Shown here piece by piece: positions 13,679 through 27,259 of a DNA stretch of 64,000 nucleotides. Made by a program: the position numbers and the translations under genes. Under the pieces are notes generated by a model. That model searched no databases and was not told the DNA's origin. It was given only the letters and a program-made list of their open reading frames with translations. Within the stretch, counting starts at the first letter, position 1; each line of letters opens with the position of its first letter. Origin of the DNA: Piromyces finnis (taxonomy: Eukaryota; Neocallimastigomycota; Neocallimastigomycetes; Neocallimastigales; Neocallimastigaceae). Where the stretch lies: the NCBI GenBank assembly GCA_002104945.1, contig MCFH01000006.1:785001-849000 (forward strand), read 5' to 3'.

Positions 13679-16066
13679 TTAGTAATATGGTGTAATAGAC
13701 CTTTTGGAATATGGTGATGGTGATGGAATTCTACTTTCACTTGATGATTTAGAATAACAAGAGGGTGTTGGTGTCTTAGATAACCTTCCACTATAGGCTA
13801 TTTTTGAACTTGATAAATTATCAGAGTGACTTGTAGAAGAATACATATATCCCCCAGTAGAATTTGGTAGTTTTAATTTATTTTCTGAATCTTGATAAGT
13901 ACTTGCCATTGTTCCTATTTTGGAAGCTGTAGAAGAAGATGCAGCTGTTTTGTATTTAGAGAATATTTTTGATGAGGAGCTAGTTGATGATGCAACACTT
14001 TCTGGATAATGTGTTCCAAGACGACTATTTGGTGTTTTTCTACCAGATGAATATTTAGATGAGTTAGTCGACGTTGTTGATAACATTGATGGTGACTTAC
14101 TTCTTTGTGAAGAAGCCATTTTATTTAAATAATTTTTTAGTTGTGGATTCTGTTCTAAAGATGATTTTCTTCCATATCCTGAAGATGGTTTATAGGTTGA
14201 AGTAGAAGACATACTAGAGGCTGATTTTAAAGAACTAGAATGATTTAAAATTTGAGGATTCTTATTATTTATTAAATCTTTAATAGAATAAGTAGCAATT
14301 GGATCATAAGTTCGGGATTCATAACTTTTAGAATATGGCGTTGGTGAAGAAGGTGAAGAATATCCAATTCTTGGTGAAGAAATATGCGATGTTTGTTTAC
14401 TATATAATGAAGATGAGGAAGATGAACCATATTTACTGATTGTTGGAGATGATGGTATATAAGAATTATTTGGTTTTAAGCTTGGAGAAGTTGGAATAAA
14501 TGAAGTATTTATCTTTTTTGGCTTTATGCCAGGCGATGTTGGAATAAATGAAGAGTTTGCTTTAATAGAAGGTGATGAAGGAATAAACGATGAAGTTGAT
14601 TTTAATGATGGTGATGTTGGAATAAATGAAGTAGATGCTTTAATATTTGGAGATGTGGGAATAAATGATGATTTCAATTTTGGAGAGGTTGATATATATA
14701 AATTATTTGAGTTAAGATTTGGTGACGAGGAATAAAAGCTCATATTATTCATTGATGATGGATTATAATTTGAAAAAGATTGATTTCCATAATATTCGGG
14801 TAAATGAAGATCTGAATGTAACGAAGAATTTGATTCAGTATCAATATCTGACTGATAAGTTGGTTGACTTTCGAAGTTAGCATGATCCATTAAATTATTT
14901 AATAAACTTGAATTATTTGGTGCTGCTGGTGCTGGTGGTTTTCTTGGATAATCTTCGTAATCATCGCTTAATCTATTTTTAGTATGAAATGAAGGTAATG
15001 AAAGATTTTCATTATTATTATAAATATCATCATTATAAAATGATGATTCAGTTGAAGAAGAATTAAAATGATTAAAAGTTTTCTTAAATGAATTAGAATA
15101 ATTATTATTTATTGAATTTATTTTATGAGAGGAACTATTATCATCTTTTTCATCATCACTTCCAGTATCAGCGTAATAATAATAACTCCTTCTCTCTAGC
15201 TTCTTTTTATTATTGGAATTATTTATTTTATTGTTATCATGATTTTCAGTTTCTCCAAGTTTTGGAGTTTTTATTTCTAATTCTTTTTCCGATAACAATG
15301 AATTTTTTCTTGGCTTTAAATTTTCAATTGTTTTCTTTGCTTCTTCGACTTTTGCAAGGAATCTTTTTTGTGCTAATTCACTTTTTTTCAAAAGACTAGA
15401 TTTTGTCATATTTACTTCAGATGTACTTATCTCATTTGCTTTATTATCATCAATATTTATTATTTCTATCTTTTTATCTTCCATTAAATTTTCAATTTTG
15501 TTTTTGGTATTAGTATTTATTATAGTAATATTACTATCACTATCATTGTCTTCTATATTTATGGTCTCATTATTTATGATTTTTTGTGGTTCTAAATCGA
15601 TTTCAGTATTTGGACTATCACAACGATGAATTTCAGGACTATTGTTAGTTTTCGTCAATGATTCTTCAATTTCAGTATCTTCAAAATCATCTTGACTAAC
15701 TAATTTGAAGTTACTCATAAATTTACTGTCTAAATCAGAAATTTCTAAATCATCAAATAATGAATCAGAATTAAATGTAGAAGAATTATTATCAAACAAA
15801 TTTATACTATCTTTAGTTCTACGTTTGCTGATATCTTCTAAATTTATACTATTATTATCCTTTGAATCAATTTTATCATCGTCCGTTGCAAGCCATTCTA
15901 AAACACTATTTCTAGATTCACCTTCATTTTTTACTTTTCTTCTAAATGTATTAGTTCTATCAAAAGGTTCTGAAGTATATAACCATTCGTCATCGAGAAG
16001 ATCATTATCGTCTAGGTCTAAAGTACTAGAATTTCTTTGATTATTATAAAAATTATCAAAATTCAT
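13679..16066 (-). CDS. Ser-rich protein with SxIP motif array
   Basis: Single-exon frame of 795 residues, rich in Ser, Asn and Lys with no globular domain I recognise. Acidic and Asn-rich in the first 200 residues, one basic coiled-coil-like stretch near residues 225-265 (KRFLAKVEEAKKTIENL), and a short PPAPAAP segment. At about residues 455-545 lie six near-identical units of 13-18 residues, SFIPTSPxLK or SYIPSSPT, and SRIPSPSPYSKRS occurs near residue 778. Ser-x-Ile-Pro in a basic, Ser/Pro-rich, disordered context is the EB1-binding signature of microtubule plus-end tracking proteins, so a plus-end or cortical microtubule role is a reasonable inference. The many SP and TSP dipeptides would suit proline-directed kinases that control such binding. 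Homology was not established. Confidence 0.8.
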   Translation of the reverse strand: MNFDNFYNNQRNSSTLDLDDNDLLDDEWLYTSEPFDRTNTFRRKVKNEGESRNSVLEWLATDDDKIDSKDNNSINLEDISKRRTKDSINLFDNNSSTFNSDSLFDDLEISDLDSKFMSNFKLVSQDDFEDTEIEESLTKTNNSPEIHRCDSPNTEIDLEPQKIINNETINIEDNDSDSNITIINTNTKNKIENLMEDKKIEIINIDDNKANEISTSEVNMTKSSLLKKSELAQKRFLAKVEEAKKTIENLKPRKNSLLSEKELEIKTPKLGETENHDNNKINNSNNKKKLERRSYYYYADTGSDDEKDDNSSSHKINSINNNYSNSFKKTFNHFNSSSTESSFYNDDIYNNNENLSLPSFHTKNRLSDDYEDYPRKPPAPAAPNNSSLLNNLMDHANFESQPTYQSDIDTESNSSLHSDLHLPEYYGNQSFSNYNPSSMNNMSFYSSSPNLNSNNLYISTSPKLKSSFIPTSPNIKASTSFIPTSPSLKSTSSFIPSSPSIKANSSFIPTSPGIKPKKINTSFIPTSPSLKPNNSYIPSSPTISKYGSSSSSSLYSKQTSHISSPRIGYSSPSSPTPYSKSYESRTYDPIATYSIKDLINNKNPQILNHSSSLKSASSMSSTSTYKPSSGYGRKSSLEQNPQLKNYLNKMASSQRSKSPSMLSTTSTNSSKYSSGRKTPNSRLGTHYPESVASSTSSSSKIFSKYKTAASSSTASKIGTMASTYQDSENKLKLPNSTGGYMYSSTSHSDNLSSSKIAYSGRLSKTPTPSCYSKSSSESRIPSPSPYSKRSITPYY

Positions 16067-18386
<2,320 letters not shown>

Positions 18387-18450
18387 TTAATTTTTATACA
18401 AGAAGCTTTTTTTTTTCCTTTCTATTATTATAAAAGTATAGAAATAGAAA

Positions 18451-18639
18451 ATGAAGAATAATAAGAATATTAAAAATAATAAATTTAGTAACAATAAACG
18501 TGAAAAAAATAAAATTGAAAATCCAAAAAGTAAATTTAGTGTAAAATTATTATTATTAGTATTTTCACTATTTGTAATATCAACATTCTCAACTTCAGTT
18601 ACAAATTTCAAATTAAAAGTAATGTTCATTTTTCTTTAA
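18451..18639 (+). CDS. Small tail-anchored-like membrane protein
   Basis: A 62-residue frame: a very basic, Asn/Lys-rich N-terminus of about 27 residues (KNNKFSNNKREKNKIENPKSK), one hydrophobic helix (KLLLLVFSLFVISTFSTSV) and a short tail. Size and layout resemble small ER tail-anchored proteins of the RAMP4/SERP (yeast Ysy6) type, but the sequence match is too weak to name it. AAAGTAATG near the end could be a splice donor, in which case the frame would continue in another exon. It lies 320 bases upstream of the dipeptidase gene on the same strand. Confidence 0.45.
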   Translation: MKNNKNIKNNKFSNNKREKNKIENPKSKFSVKLLLLVFSLFVISTFSTSVTNFKLKVMFIFL

Positions 18640-18959
18640 TTATTATATATGTATTTTTTAAATAATTTTTCATATAGTTAAAATAATTATAATTATTTTT
18701 AATACTTATGCTTCATAATTTCATCTTAACTTTATATAATTTGGAAAGTTACTTTATACAAAATGAATAAAACATTTTTATTGATCAAATATAAAGCAAT
18801 AATAAATAATAATAGAGATAAAAATAAAAATAATAAAAACACGAAATAGGCAATTTAAGGAACTTTATATTAACTAATTTCTCATTATATTTTTTATTTT
18901 TAAATTTATGAAATGTATTATTCATTTAATAGAACTATAAAAATATATTTGCAAACAAA
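18640..18959. other. AT-rich spacer before dipeptidase
   Basis: Upstream region of the dipeptidase gene. No bacterial-type ribosome binding site is expected or seen; the start codon follows AAACAAA, a usual A-rich fungal context. Confidence 0.5.
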
Positions 18960-20348
18960 ATGACAACAAAAATTGACTATGATACTTTAGCTAAAAAGTA
19001 TTATGACGAATATCTTGAAACCTTAAAAAAATTAATTGCTATTCCATCAGTTTATGATGAAGCAACAGTTAGTGATGAACATCCATTTGGTGAAAATGTT
19101 ACCAAAGCATTAAATTTTATGGTTGACCTTGCAAAGAAAGATGATTTTCAAGTTAAGAATTATGATAACAAAGTTGTTGAAATTATAATTGGGGATTACG
19201 AAGAAAACGTCACTCTTTTAGGCCATACTGATGTTGTTCCAGCTGGAGCTACTGGTTGGGAATATGATCCATTTACTCTTACAGAAGTTGACGGTGGCGT
19301 ATTGCGTGCTCGTGGTGTTAGTGATGATAAAGGTCCAATGTTAGCTTCATATTATTCCTTAAAGTTACTTAAAGAAAATAATTTATTAGGTAAATATCAA
19401 GTTCGTTTACTTGTTGGTGGTAATGAAGAAAGTGGCTCAGCTTGCATGCATCATTATTTCCAAACTTTAAAGATGAAGCAACCAACTTATGGTTTTTCTC
19501 CAGATGCAGATTTCCCATTAATTTATGGTGAAAAAGGTATTATTAATTATGAAGTTAAGGGTAATTTCGATTTAAAAAATATTCACTCTATTATTGGTGG
19601 TGTTGCCTTCAACAGTGTAATTGAAAAATGTACTGTAAATTTAGATTCTGATCCAAAATTTGTTGAATACTTAAAGCAAAACAATGTAAAATTTGAAATG
19701 GAAGAAAATGGTGATACTACTGATATTATTTTTATAGGTAAGGCTGCTCATGGTTCTACCCCAGAACAAGGTATAAATGCTGCCATGGTTGCTGTTAATA
19801 ATTTAGCTAAATTCTATAATAATGCGGAATTACACAAGATATGTGAAATGTATAATGATCCATATGGTAAAGGTATCAATGCATACAATGAAAGTAAAGA
19901 TATGGGTAAAAACAGCATGAATCTTGGTATTTTCCATTATGAAAATAAGCATTTATCTTTAATTGTTAATTTCCGTCATGTTGATGGTGTAAACCCAGAA
20001 TCTGTTATCAATAACATCAAGGAAGCAAATAAACCTTACGAAATTGAAGTTTCTAGTATAAACAAATTACTTTTCTATCCATTAGATTCTACCTTAGTTT
20101 CTACCTTATTAAATGTTTATCAAGAAGAAACTGGTGATTATGAAAGTAAGCCTCTTGCTATTGGTGGTGGTACTTATGCTAAGGATGCTGATAATATTGT
20201 TGCTTTTGGCTTAACCTTCCCAGGTGTTGAACCACATATGCATGATCCACAAGAAAACATTAAGAAAGATGATTTATTTAAGGGTATTTCTATCTATGCT
20301 CATGCTATTGTTGCTTTAGGTAATAAAATCGAAGAAGAAAAAAAGTAA
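18960..20348 (+). CDS. pepV-like: PepV-type M20 metallodipeptidase
   Basis: Intronless, 462 residues, the usual length of the PepV/Sapep branch of the M20 zinc peptidases. These cytosolic enzymes hydrolyse dipeptides and small peptides from the unblocked N-terminus. Metal ligands and catalytic residues are all visible: His89 and Asp91 in LLGHTDVVPAG, bridging Asp122 in RGVSDDKGP, the general-base pair Glu156-Glu157 in GGNEESG, an Asp in FSPDADFP near 182, and His426 or His428 in VEPHMHDPQ. The lid-domain motif GKAAHGSTPEQGINA is present. This branch is typical of Firmicutes and uncommon in eukaryotes; with the lack of introns this suggests acquisition from gut bacteria. No signal peptide is seen, so a cytosolic role in using rumen-derived peptides is likely. 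Confidence 0.93.
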   Translation: MTTKIDYDTLAKKYYDEYLETLKKLIAIPSVYDEATVSDEHPFGENVTKALNFMVDLAKKDDFQVKNYDNKVVEIIIGDYEENVTLLGHTDVVPAGATGWEYDPFTLTEVDGGVLRARGVSDDKGPMLASYYSLKLLKENNLLGKYQVRLLVGGNEESGSACMHHYFQTLKMKQPTYGFSPDADFPLIYGEKGIINYEVKGNFDLKNIHSIIGGVAFNSVIEKCTVNLDSDPKFVEYLKQNNVKFEMEENGDTTDIIFIGKAAHGSTPEQGINAAMVAVNNLAKFYNNAELHKICEMYNDPYGKGINAYNESKDMGKNSMNLGIFHYENKHLSLIVNFRHVDGVNPESVINNIKEANKPYEIEVSSINKLLFYPLDSTLVSTLLNVYQEETGDYESKPLAIGGGTYAKDADNIVAFGLTFPGVEPHMHDPQENIKKDDLFKGISIYAHAIVALGNKIEEEKK

Positions 20349-21022
20349 AATATAATTAAAAATAATAAGAAATACTATATTCTTAAATAGTTAAATAGTA
20401 ATATATATATATCAAAAACAAAATAAAACAAAGCAAAACAAAAAAACAAACAAACAAACGACGAATAAACAAAAAACAAAAAACAAAACAGAACACAAAT
20501 ATTATTAAAGTATTAAAATAAAAACTAATAAAATACAGTAAAATAAATAATAAAACATAAATATTTATAATATATTATAAAATTTATTGTTATTTTGATG
20601 ATATTTATTTACATTTTTTTTTTCATTATTATTATTTTCAAACAAATAAACAAATGTATAAAATAAAATAATAATATGTTATTTTATTATTTTATTTACT
20701 GCTCTTATATTTAAAAAAAATTATAAAATATAGTCATTGTATAAAAATATATAGGTTATTAAAATTTTAAATTATTTTTATTCTGTTTATATATTGTTAT
20801 TGATAGCCGTATTGAAAAGTTAAACGTTAATCCTTGTGAATAATAATAATGATACCAATTAAAAATAAAAACAATTTATTATTATTATTTCTTTTGCTCA
20901 GCGCTAATGACGCTTAAACATTTCCATTCATTAGTGTATGATGCTAAAATGATTTTTATATTTATAAGTAAATAGAATATTCATGATTTATATAAATATA
21001 ATTATTATGTACTTTTTCTTTA
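20349..21022. other. Spacer between convergent genes
   Basis: 3' flanks of the dipeptidase and SEH1 genes. A CAAA/ACAA-rich tract runs at about 20415-20500. No gene recognised. Confidence 0.55.
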
Positions 21023-22342
21023 CTACAAACCTTTCCAAAGTCTTATTTTTCCATCATCACCACTAGATGATAATATTGTTCCAGTGACATTCCATTCGAC
21101 TCTCCAAACCTATAATTGTTTATTTAGCAAATTCAGTAAAAATATTCTTTTACAAAAATATTTTTAATTCATTTATTTAAATATATATATTGAAGTTAAC
21201 CTCTGAGCCATGATCTTTAAACTCTTCAATGAGCTCAACTTTAAATTTACTGTCATTTTTTATTACATTTGTATTTATAATATTTTTATTTTTAACAGAT
21301 TCATTTGAGAGTTTAAAAATTCTAACTCTTCCATCTTTACATGCGGTAGCGATCAATTGATAACTTCTACCAACATTTGGTGCCCATGCAACGTCATGTA
21401 CTATATCTTGATGTCCATTTAATACTTCGCATATTTGCCATTTATTATGTTGATCTAATTTATAAATCTATACATTTTTTATGTTAAGATTAATTTTTAA
21501 AATAAAGTTATTAATGTTCTTAAGATCATAATAGAAGTAACATCTTTTTATATTATTTTTTGAAACTCATACTCTTGCTGTGTTTTCTCTACCACAACCG
21601 ACGACTATCATTGGTTGATTAAAACGTGAAGTACTCCATGATAAACAGTAATGTCCATCAGATTCCTTTCCTGCAGATGTAACTTCAATCTCTTCCTGTT
21701 ATTATCATTTTTGTTTTTACAGTTTAATTTTTATATATATATATTATCAAATTGATAGAAATTTAAGTAACTATTTCATTTTATTTTAAATAAAAATAAA
21801 ATTTTGGAATAATAATTACAAGTAAAGTCCAATGTAATAAATTCATAATATCCATTGCTTCATATATTCTTAATTTTCCATCTGCTGATATTGTTGCCTT
21901 TAGATTAATAAAAATTATTCAATTAATTTATAATTTTTATAATTTATTAAAATGGATTTATTAATAAAGATGTGAAAGGAAACACGTTATTACAAGTTTA
22001 AGTCCTAAATAATTTGGTGCAAATTCAATATCTTGAACTGAACCTTGGCTTTCAACTAATTTTGCTTTTTCTACCCATCTTTTTCCGCCTTTTAAAGTTA
22101 TAAAAATTTTAATTTTACTTGTCATTTATGCTTTGCGGGTTTAATTATACAAATTATTAATGTTCATATATATACCATATTCTTGTTCTTCCCATATTTT
22201 TACTGTTCTATCAATTGAACAAGATGCAAAAACTTGTCCGAATTCTGGATGAGCCCAGCTAACTTTTAATATTGAACAATCATGGGCCTATATATTTGTA
22301 CATTATTAAATTATCAATATATTAAAAATTAAATATTAGACT

Positions 22343-22376
<34 letters not shown>

Positions 22377-22710
22377 TAGTTCACTGATGAAGAATGAAAA
22401 TTTATCAATTTAGAATAATTTTTTTTATTAAATAACTTTAAAAATAATGAATTGTTAGAGTATTGTATTCACCTTCCATGAATCATTCATTATCCATTGA
22501 CCAGTTTCTTCGTTAAGATCCCATACTTTAATTCTTTGATCTGAAGAACAAGTAACCAACCTATTTATAATAATAATAGTAATTAATAATTTTTCATATA
22601 ATATAATTTTTACACTAATATAAATACCTATTTCCATAATAATTATATGAAAGATCGTGAATTAAATCTTCATGGTAGGTATCTAGTTGTTGAATTTGAT
22701 TTGTTATCAT
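21023..22710 (-). CDS. SEH1: Nucleoporin SEH1 (WD40)
   Basis: Eight exons: complement of 22628-22710, 22473-22560, 22176-22287, 21994-22088, 21820-21897, 21573-21695, 21201-21467 and 21023-21109; all join in frame, 310 residues. SEH1 is a six-bladed WD40 propeller of the Nup107-160 (Y) complex of the nuclear pore and of the SEA/GATOR2 complex at vacuoles. Diagnostic family segments are the start [20 protein letters not shown], then [89 protein letters not shown] and [20 protein letters not shown], ending IRLWKGL. It is more intron-rich than its neighbours, as expected for an old eukaryotic gene. The inferred donors include GTGAAT and GTTAAC besides the usual GTAAAT type. The protein is slightly shorter than the human and yeast forms, mainly in the interblade loops. 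Confidence 0.95.
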
Positions 22711-25005
22711 ATCTATTTTATTTAATTAAATTTTATTTTATTTATTTATTTTTTATAAATACTTTTCTTTTTATATTGTACTAAATATTAAATATTAACA
22801 CCTAGGTTATATTATATGAAATAAAATTATTAAGCAAAATTTTGTCCTATTATATTTAAATTATGTATTAATAATGATTAATAAAATAATTCAATTTTTA
22901 AAGTGTAATTTAATTTTAAAATTTTTACTAATAGGTAAAATTAAAAGAAAAATATTAAAATATAAAAATTAAAAAAATGCTATGAATAAATAAACTAAAA
23001 TCATTTATATGTTTAAATATATATTATAATAGCAATAATAGCTTTAATTTTATTAAATATAAATTTATATCTAATTTAACACAAACTAATATGAACAACT
23101 TTCATATTTATACAGTTAAATATTAATATACATATTCTTTTATAAACAAGATAATAAATGATTACTATAATAATATATGATTTTATCTTAGTTTTAATAA
23201 TTGTGCTATATGAAATTCAATTATATTCTTAGATGTTTTTTCTGGTTTATAGTTATCAGATTATTTCATTATTATATTATAGATTAATGTTGTTTTTGTA
23301 TTAATAGAAAGGAATAACTGATTTCTTACTATACTTATTTTTTGTTAAAAAATATGTTTTAAATATGTGCAATTTTTATTTTATAATGTTATTTATACGT
23401 CTTAATTGTTAGAAAATATAATATAGTTACTTCATTAAGTTATTATTAGTCTTGGTCTATGATTAAAAGGTAAAAATAAGAGACGAAATTTAGGTAATTA
23501 ATAATTTCTGTAAACTTAAATTATTATAAAATTAATATACGTGTAACATAAATCTTTTTAGGTTTAAATACATCCACCACTATATTCTTTTAATGATAAA
23601 TTCTATAAACAAGTTATTCTTTTATTATTATATTTTATATTATTTTATATATGATGATATTCCATTAACTTTTTCCCATTGTAAATAATTAGTAGTTTTT
23701 ACTATTTTGTGGAAGTATATTATTAATGTATTTTAATAAGTAAATTATTATTAATGAAATATTTCATTTATGAATGTTTAAAAATGCATAAATAAATAAA
23801 ATAAATAAATAAATAAATAAATAAAATAAATAAATAAAATAAATAAATAAATAAATAAATAAATAAAAAAGATTTATTAAATTATTATAAATATCAACTA
23901 AGTTTGTTTATATATTTTTAACAACAAAAATATTATTAATTTATTAAACAATTAAAATATGAAATGATTGGTCAAAATAAGATAAAATATGTAACATTTT
24001 GAACTGTAAATTATAATGTATATTGTAAATTTTATTTATTTTACTATTATTGTGCATAGTTATGGTATTATAATACTAAAACTTGATTTTATAATTTTAT
24101 TATTACCAATTAAAATAACTTGAACTAAGCATATATTATTTTTATGAAGAACAAGTTAAACAGGTACACTTTTAACAAATTAAACTTAATGTATAAATTC
24201 AGCATTGAATTATAAAAAAAAAAGAAGATATTTCTCTATATTTAATATATTTATATAGTCATTTTTATTTATCATTTTGTATCAATTATTTATTTTATGT
24301 AAATTCGATTTTACTCTTGTTTAATATTTCTATTTCTTCTAAATTATTAATTAATAGAATTTAGAATTTGTCTTTTTTTTAATTAATACAATATATATAT
24401 CATAAACTTTATATAATCAAAAATACTAATTAACTTTAATTTAATATAATATTTTAACGTAGTACAAAATAGACTTTATTATAATATATTTTTAATATAT
24501 AATCAAAATAAAAAGAAATACCTAAAAGTGGTACAAAATGTTAAAGTTACAATTCTATTTATTAATATTTTACTAACTTTTCTAATATATATAATATATA
24601 ACAATTAAAGTTTAATATAAATGCTTCATATTGTGATTTCAAATATTATATTGTGACTTTAATTTATGTACAAAATATATTTAAATCTGAACAGTCTAAT
24701 ATATTACAATATATTATGAATTAAAAAGGGTTTTATGTTATTTATTTTTTTAATTTAATAAATGTTCAAATACATATATAAAATTTAAGGATAATAAATA
24801 GAATGAAACACAAAAATGTACCTAATTCACAAATAATAGAATAAGTAATATTATTTTATATAATTTTTTTTTCTTTTTTTTCTTTTATTTTTAAAAAATT
24901 AAAAATTAAAAATAATATTTTCAAAAAATTTTTTGAATTAAAATCAGAAAGATAAATAAACATAAATAATATTATTTATTAATAATTTTATTTTGGATTA
25001 TTTAT

Positions 25006-25038
<33 letters not shown>

Positions 25039-25148
25039 GAAAAATAATATAATAAGAATAAAAAATAAATAATAAATAATAGACAAAATCTAATAATAAA
25101 TAAAACAACTTTTTAATCTAATATAATACTAATATAATATAATACAAA
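22711..25148. other. Long AT-rich spacer between divergent genes
   Basis: Nearly 2.4 kb with no exon I can support on either strand. (AAAT)n runs at about 23785-23865 and an (AAT)n run of about 10 units at 25009-25040, just upstream of the coiled-coil gene. Confidence 0.6.
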
Positions 25149-27259
25149 ATGACTAGCTGCTTCCCATTCTTTAGTTCAAAGAAATCCAAGAAGGAAAAGA
25201 AGGCTCAACAAAGCCAAGAAATTGATGATATTCAAACTGATGTTCCACCAACTGGAACTCCAGTTGTTGATTTAAAATCTGAAAAACTTCAAGACCAAAA
25301 GAATCAACAAGAAATTGTTGAAGAAGCTAAACAACAAAGTGATCTTCCTTCTGTTGATACTAATAATCTTCCAGCTACTTCAAACCAATCTGCTATTCCA
25401 GAAGAACCAGAAGTTACTACTCATGTTCACACTCATGAAGTTGTTACCATTAAGGAATTTATTCCACAAAGCAATGGTTCATCCGAGAAGGAATTAAATG
25501 CTGAACTTAAGGCTGCATTAGCTGAATTAAAATGTGCTCAATTAAAGTTACAAGTTGTACAAGATGAAAATGTTGAATTATTAGAAAAGAACTTAGATCT
25601 TAATGATTTAAAGAAGAAGGATATTGAAAGAGAAAATGAATTAAAGAAGTTAAAAGAAGAAAACAAGAAGTTAACTGAAGAAATTGGCAAGTCAAAGGAA
25701 GAAGTCAAAAAGTACCAAAATCATATTAATACTGCTGGTAAGTGTAAAACAAAGATATGAATTATTTATTTAAAGGTGTTTAAAATACTAATAAACTTAA
25801 CAATATTTTACATAGGTCAAGAAATTGAAAGTTTGAGAAGAAAGATTATTCAAAAGCAAGTCGCTGATCCAAAGAATGCAAGTGAAATTAATAACACTGT
25901 AGAATTATTACTTAATGGATTAAAGGAGGCCTATGATGAAATAAATCGTCTTGATGAGAAAGAAAGAGATTATCTTGTTATGGCTAATGAAGCTGGTGAA
26001 GAAATCTTTGAACTTAAGAAGAAGTTAAGAGACACTACTATTTTAATTAACGAATGTGGTCAAGAACTTGTTGATCTTAAGAATGAAAATGAAGATTTAA
26101 AGAAAGAAAATGATATTTTCGGACAAATTATTACTTGTTTATCAAGCGAACTTAAATGTGCTAATAAGAAGATTGAAAAGTACCAAGATAATACTAATGA
26201 ATTAATTTTAATTGCCAATGAAACTGTATGTATATTTAAATCTTAACATTTAAATATAAAATTAATAAAGTATTAACTTAATATTATTATTTAGGGTGAA
26301 GAAATTATTAAGTTACAACAAACTGGAAGAGACAAGTCTGTAACTATCAATGAAACTGGTCAAGAAATTTGCCAATTGAAGAATGATATCGAACAACTTA
26401 GAGGAGAAAATAATATCTTAAAGGAAGTTTTTAAGACTCTCTTAGAAGAATACAAGATTGTTAAGAAGGAAAATGAAAGTTTAGTTGAAAAGGAAAACGA
26501 TCTTTATATTCTTGCTAATGAAGCTGGTGAAGAAATTACTAATTTAATTAGAAAGGAAAGAGAAGCTAACATTACTATCACTGAAGCTGGTACCGAACTT
26601 CTTCAAATAAAGGCTGAAAATGAACTTTTAAAGAAGAATGAAGAAAAATGTTTAGCTATTATTGAAGCTGTTAGCAACAATTTATTAGAAGCTAATAAAA
26701 CTATTGAAAAGTTAAATAATGAAAACCAAGATCTTTTAAATGTAGCTAATGAAACTGGTGAAGAAATTATAAATTTAAAGAGAGTTCAAAAAGATCAAGC
26801 TAGACATGTTACTGAATCATGTCAAGAATTAATTGAATCTAAGGTTGCATTGAGTGAAATTACAAATCAAAACAATAATTATGAACAAATAATTTCTGGA
26901 TTAGTTGAAATGTTAAATCTTTCAAAAAAAGAAATTGAAGATATGAAGAATCGTGAAAATGATTTATTAGCTTTAGCTAATGAAACTGTAAGTATTTTTT
27001 TATTAATATATATAATATGTTAAGAAATTATTTTAGATATTCATTATAATATTTAATGAAATAGGGTGAAGAAATTAGATCATTAAGAATGAAGCAAAAT
27101 GATGCTAGATTAATTGCTAATGAAACTGGTTCTGAATTAGTAGATTTGAAGGATGAATTAAGCAGAGTTAAAGCTGAATTAAGTTTATATAAGCAACAAG
27201 CTTTAACAGGAAAGCAAAATCAAACTGTTAATGATTCATACAAACAAGTCCAAGTTTAA
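25149..27259 (+). CDS. Coiled-coil protein of 77-residue repeats
   Basis: Four exons: 25149-25737, 25816-26225, 26295-26987 and 27065-27259; 628 residues. The N-terminus MTSCFPFF is followed by a Lys-rich patch (KKSKKEKK), a layout that could allow palmitoylation at Cys4 and membrane attachment. Residues 20-130 are Gln/Pro-rich linker; the rest is coiled coil. It contains four consecutive repeats of exactly 77 residues (11 heptads), each starting GEEI, each with a second related motif 21 residues later (NECGQEL, NETGQEI, TEAGTEL, TESCQEL) and ending in ANET or ANEA. A shorter unit of 60 residues precedes them and a partial one follows. Introns 2 and 3 lie exactly between ANET and GEEI; intron 1 ends just before the related GQEI. 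I do not recognise the family; a structural or tethering role is a guess. Confidence 0.85.

Noticed and set aside
20780-20960. Possible tRNA or small RNA in a slightly GC-richer spacer
   Set aside because: No cloverleaf arms or T-loop GGTTC motif could be found; likely 3' flank of SEH1.
22455-22637. Stand-alone 60-residue minus-strand protein
   Set aside because: It is exon 2 of SEH1 read through the flanking introns.
23780-23870. CRISPR-like or satellite array
   Set aside because: It is a simple AAAT repeat without spacers; the same holds for 17627-18010.
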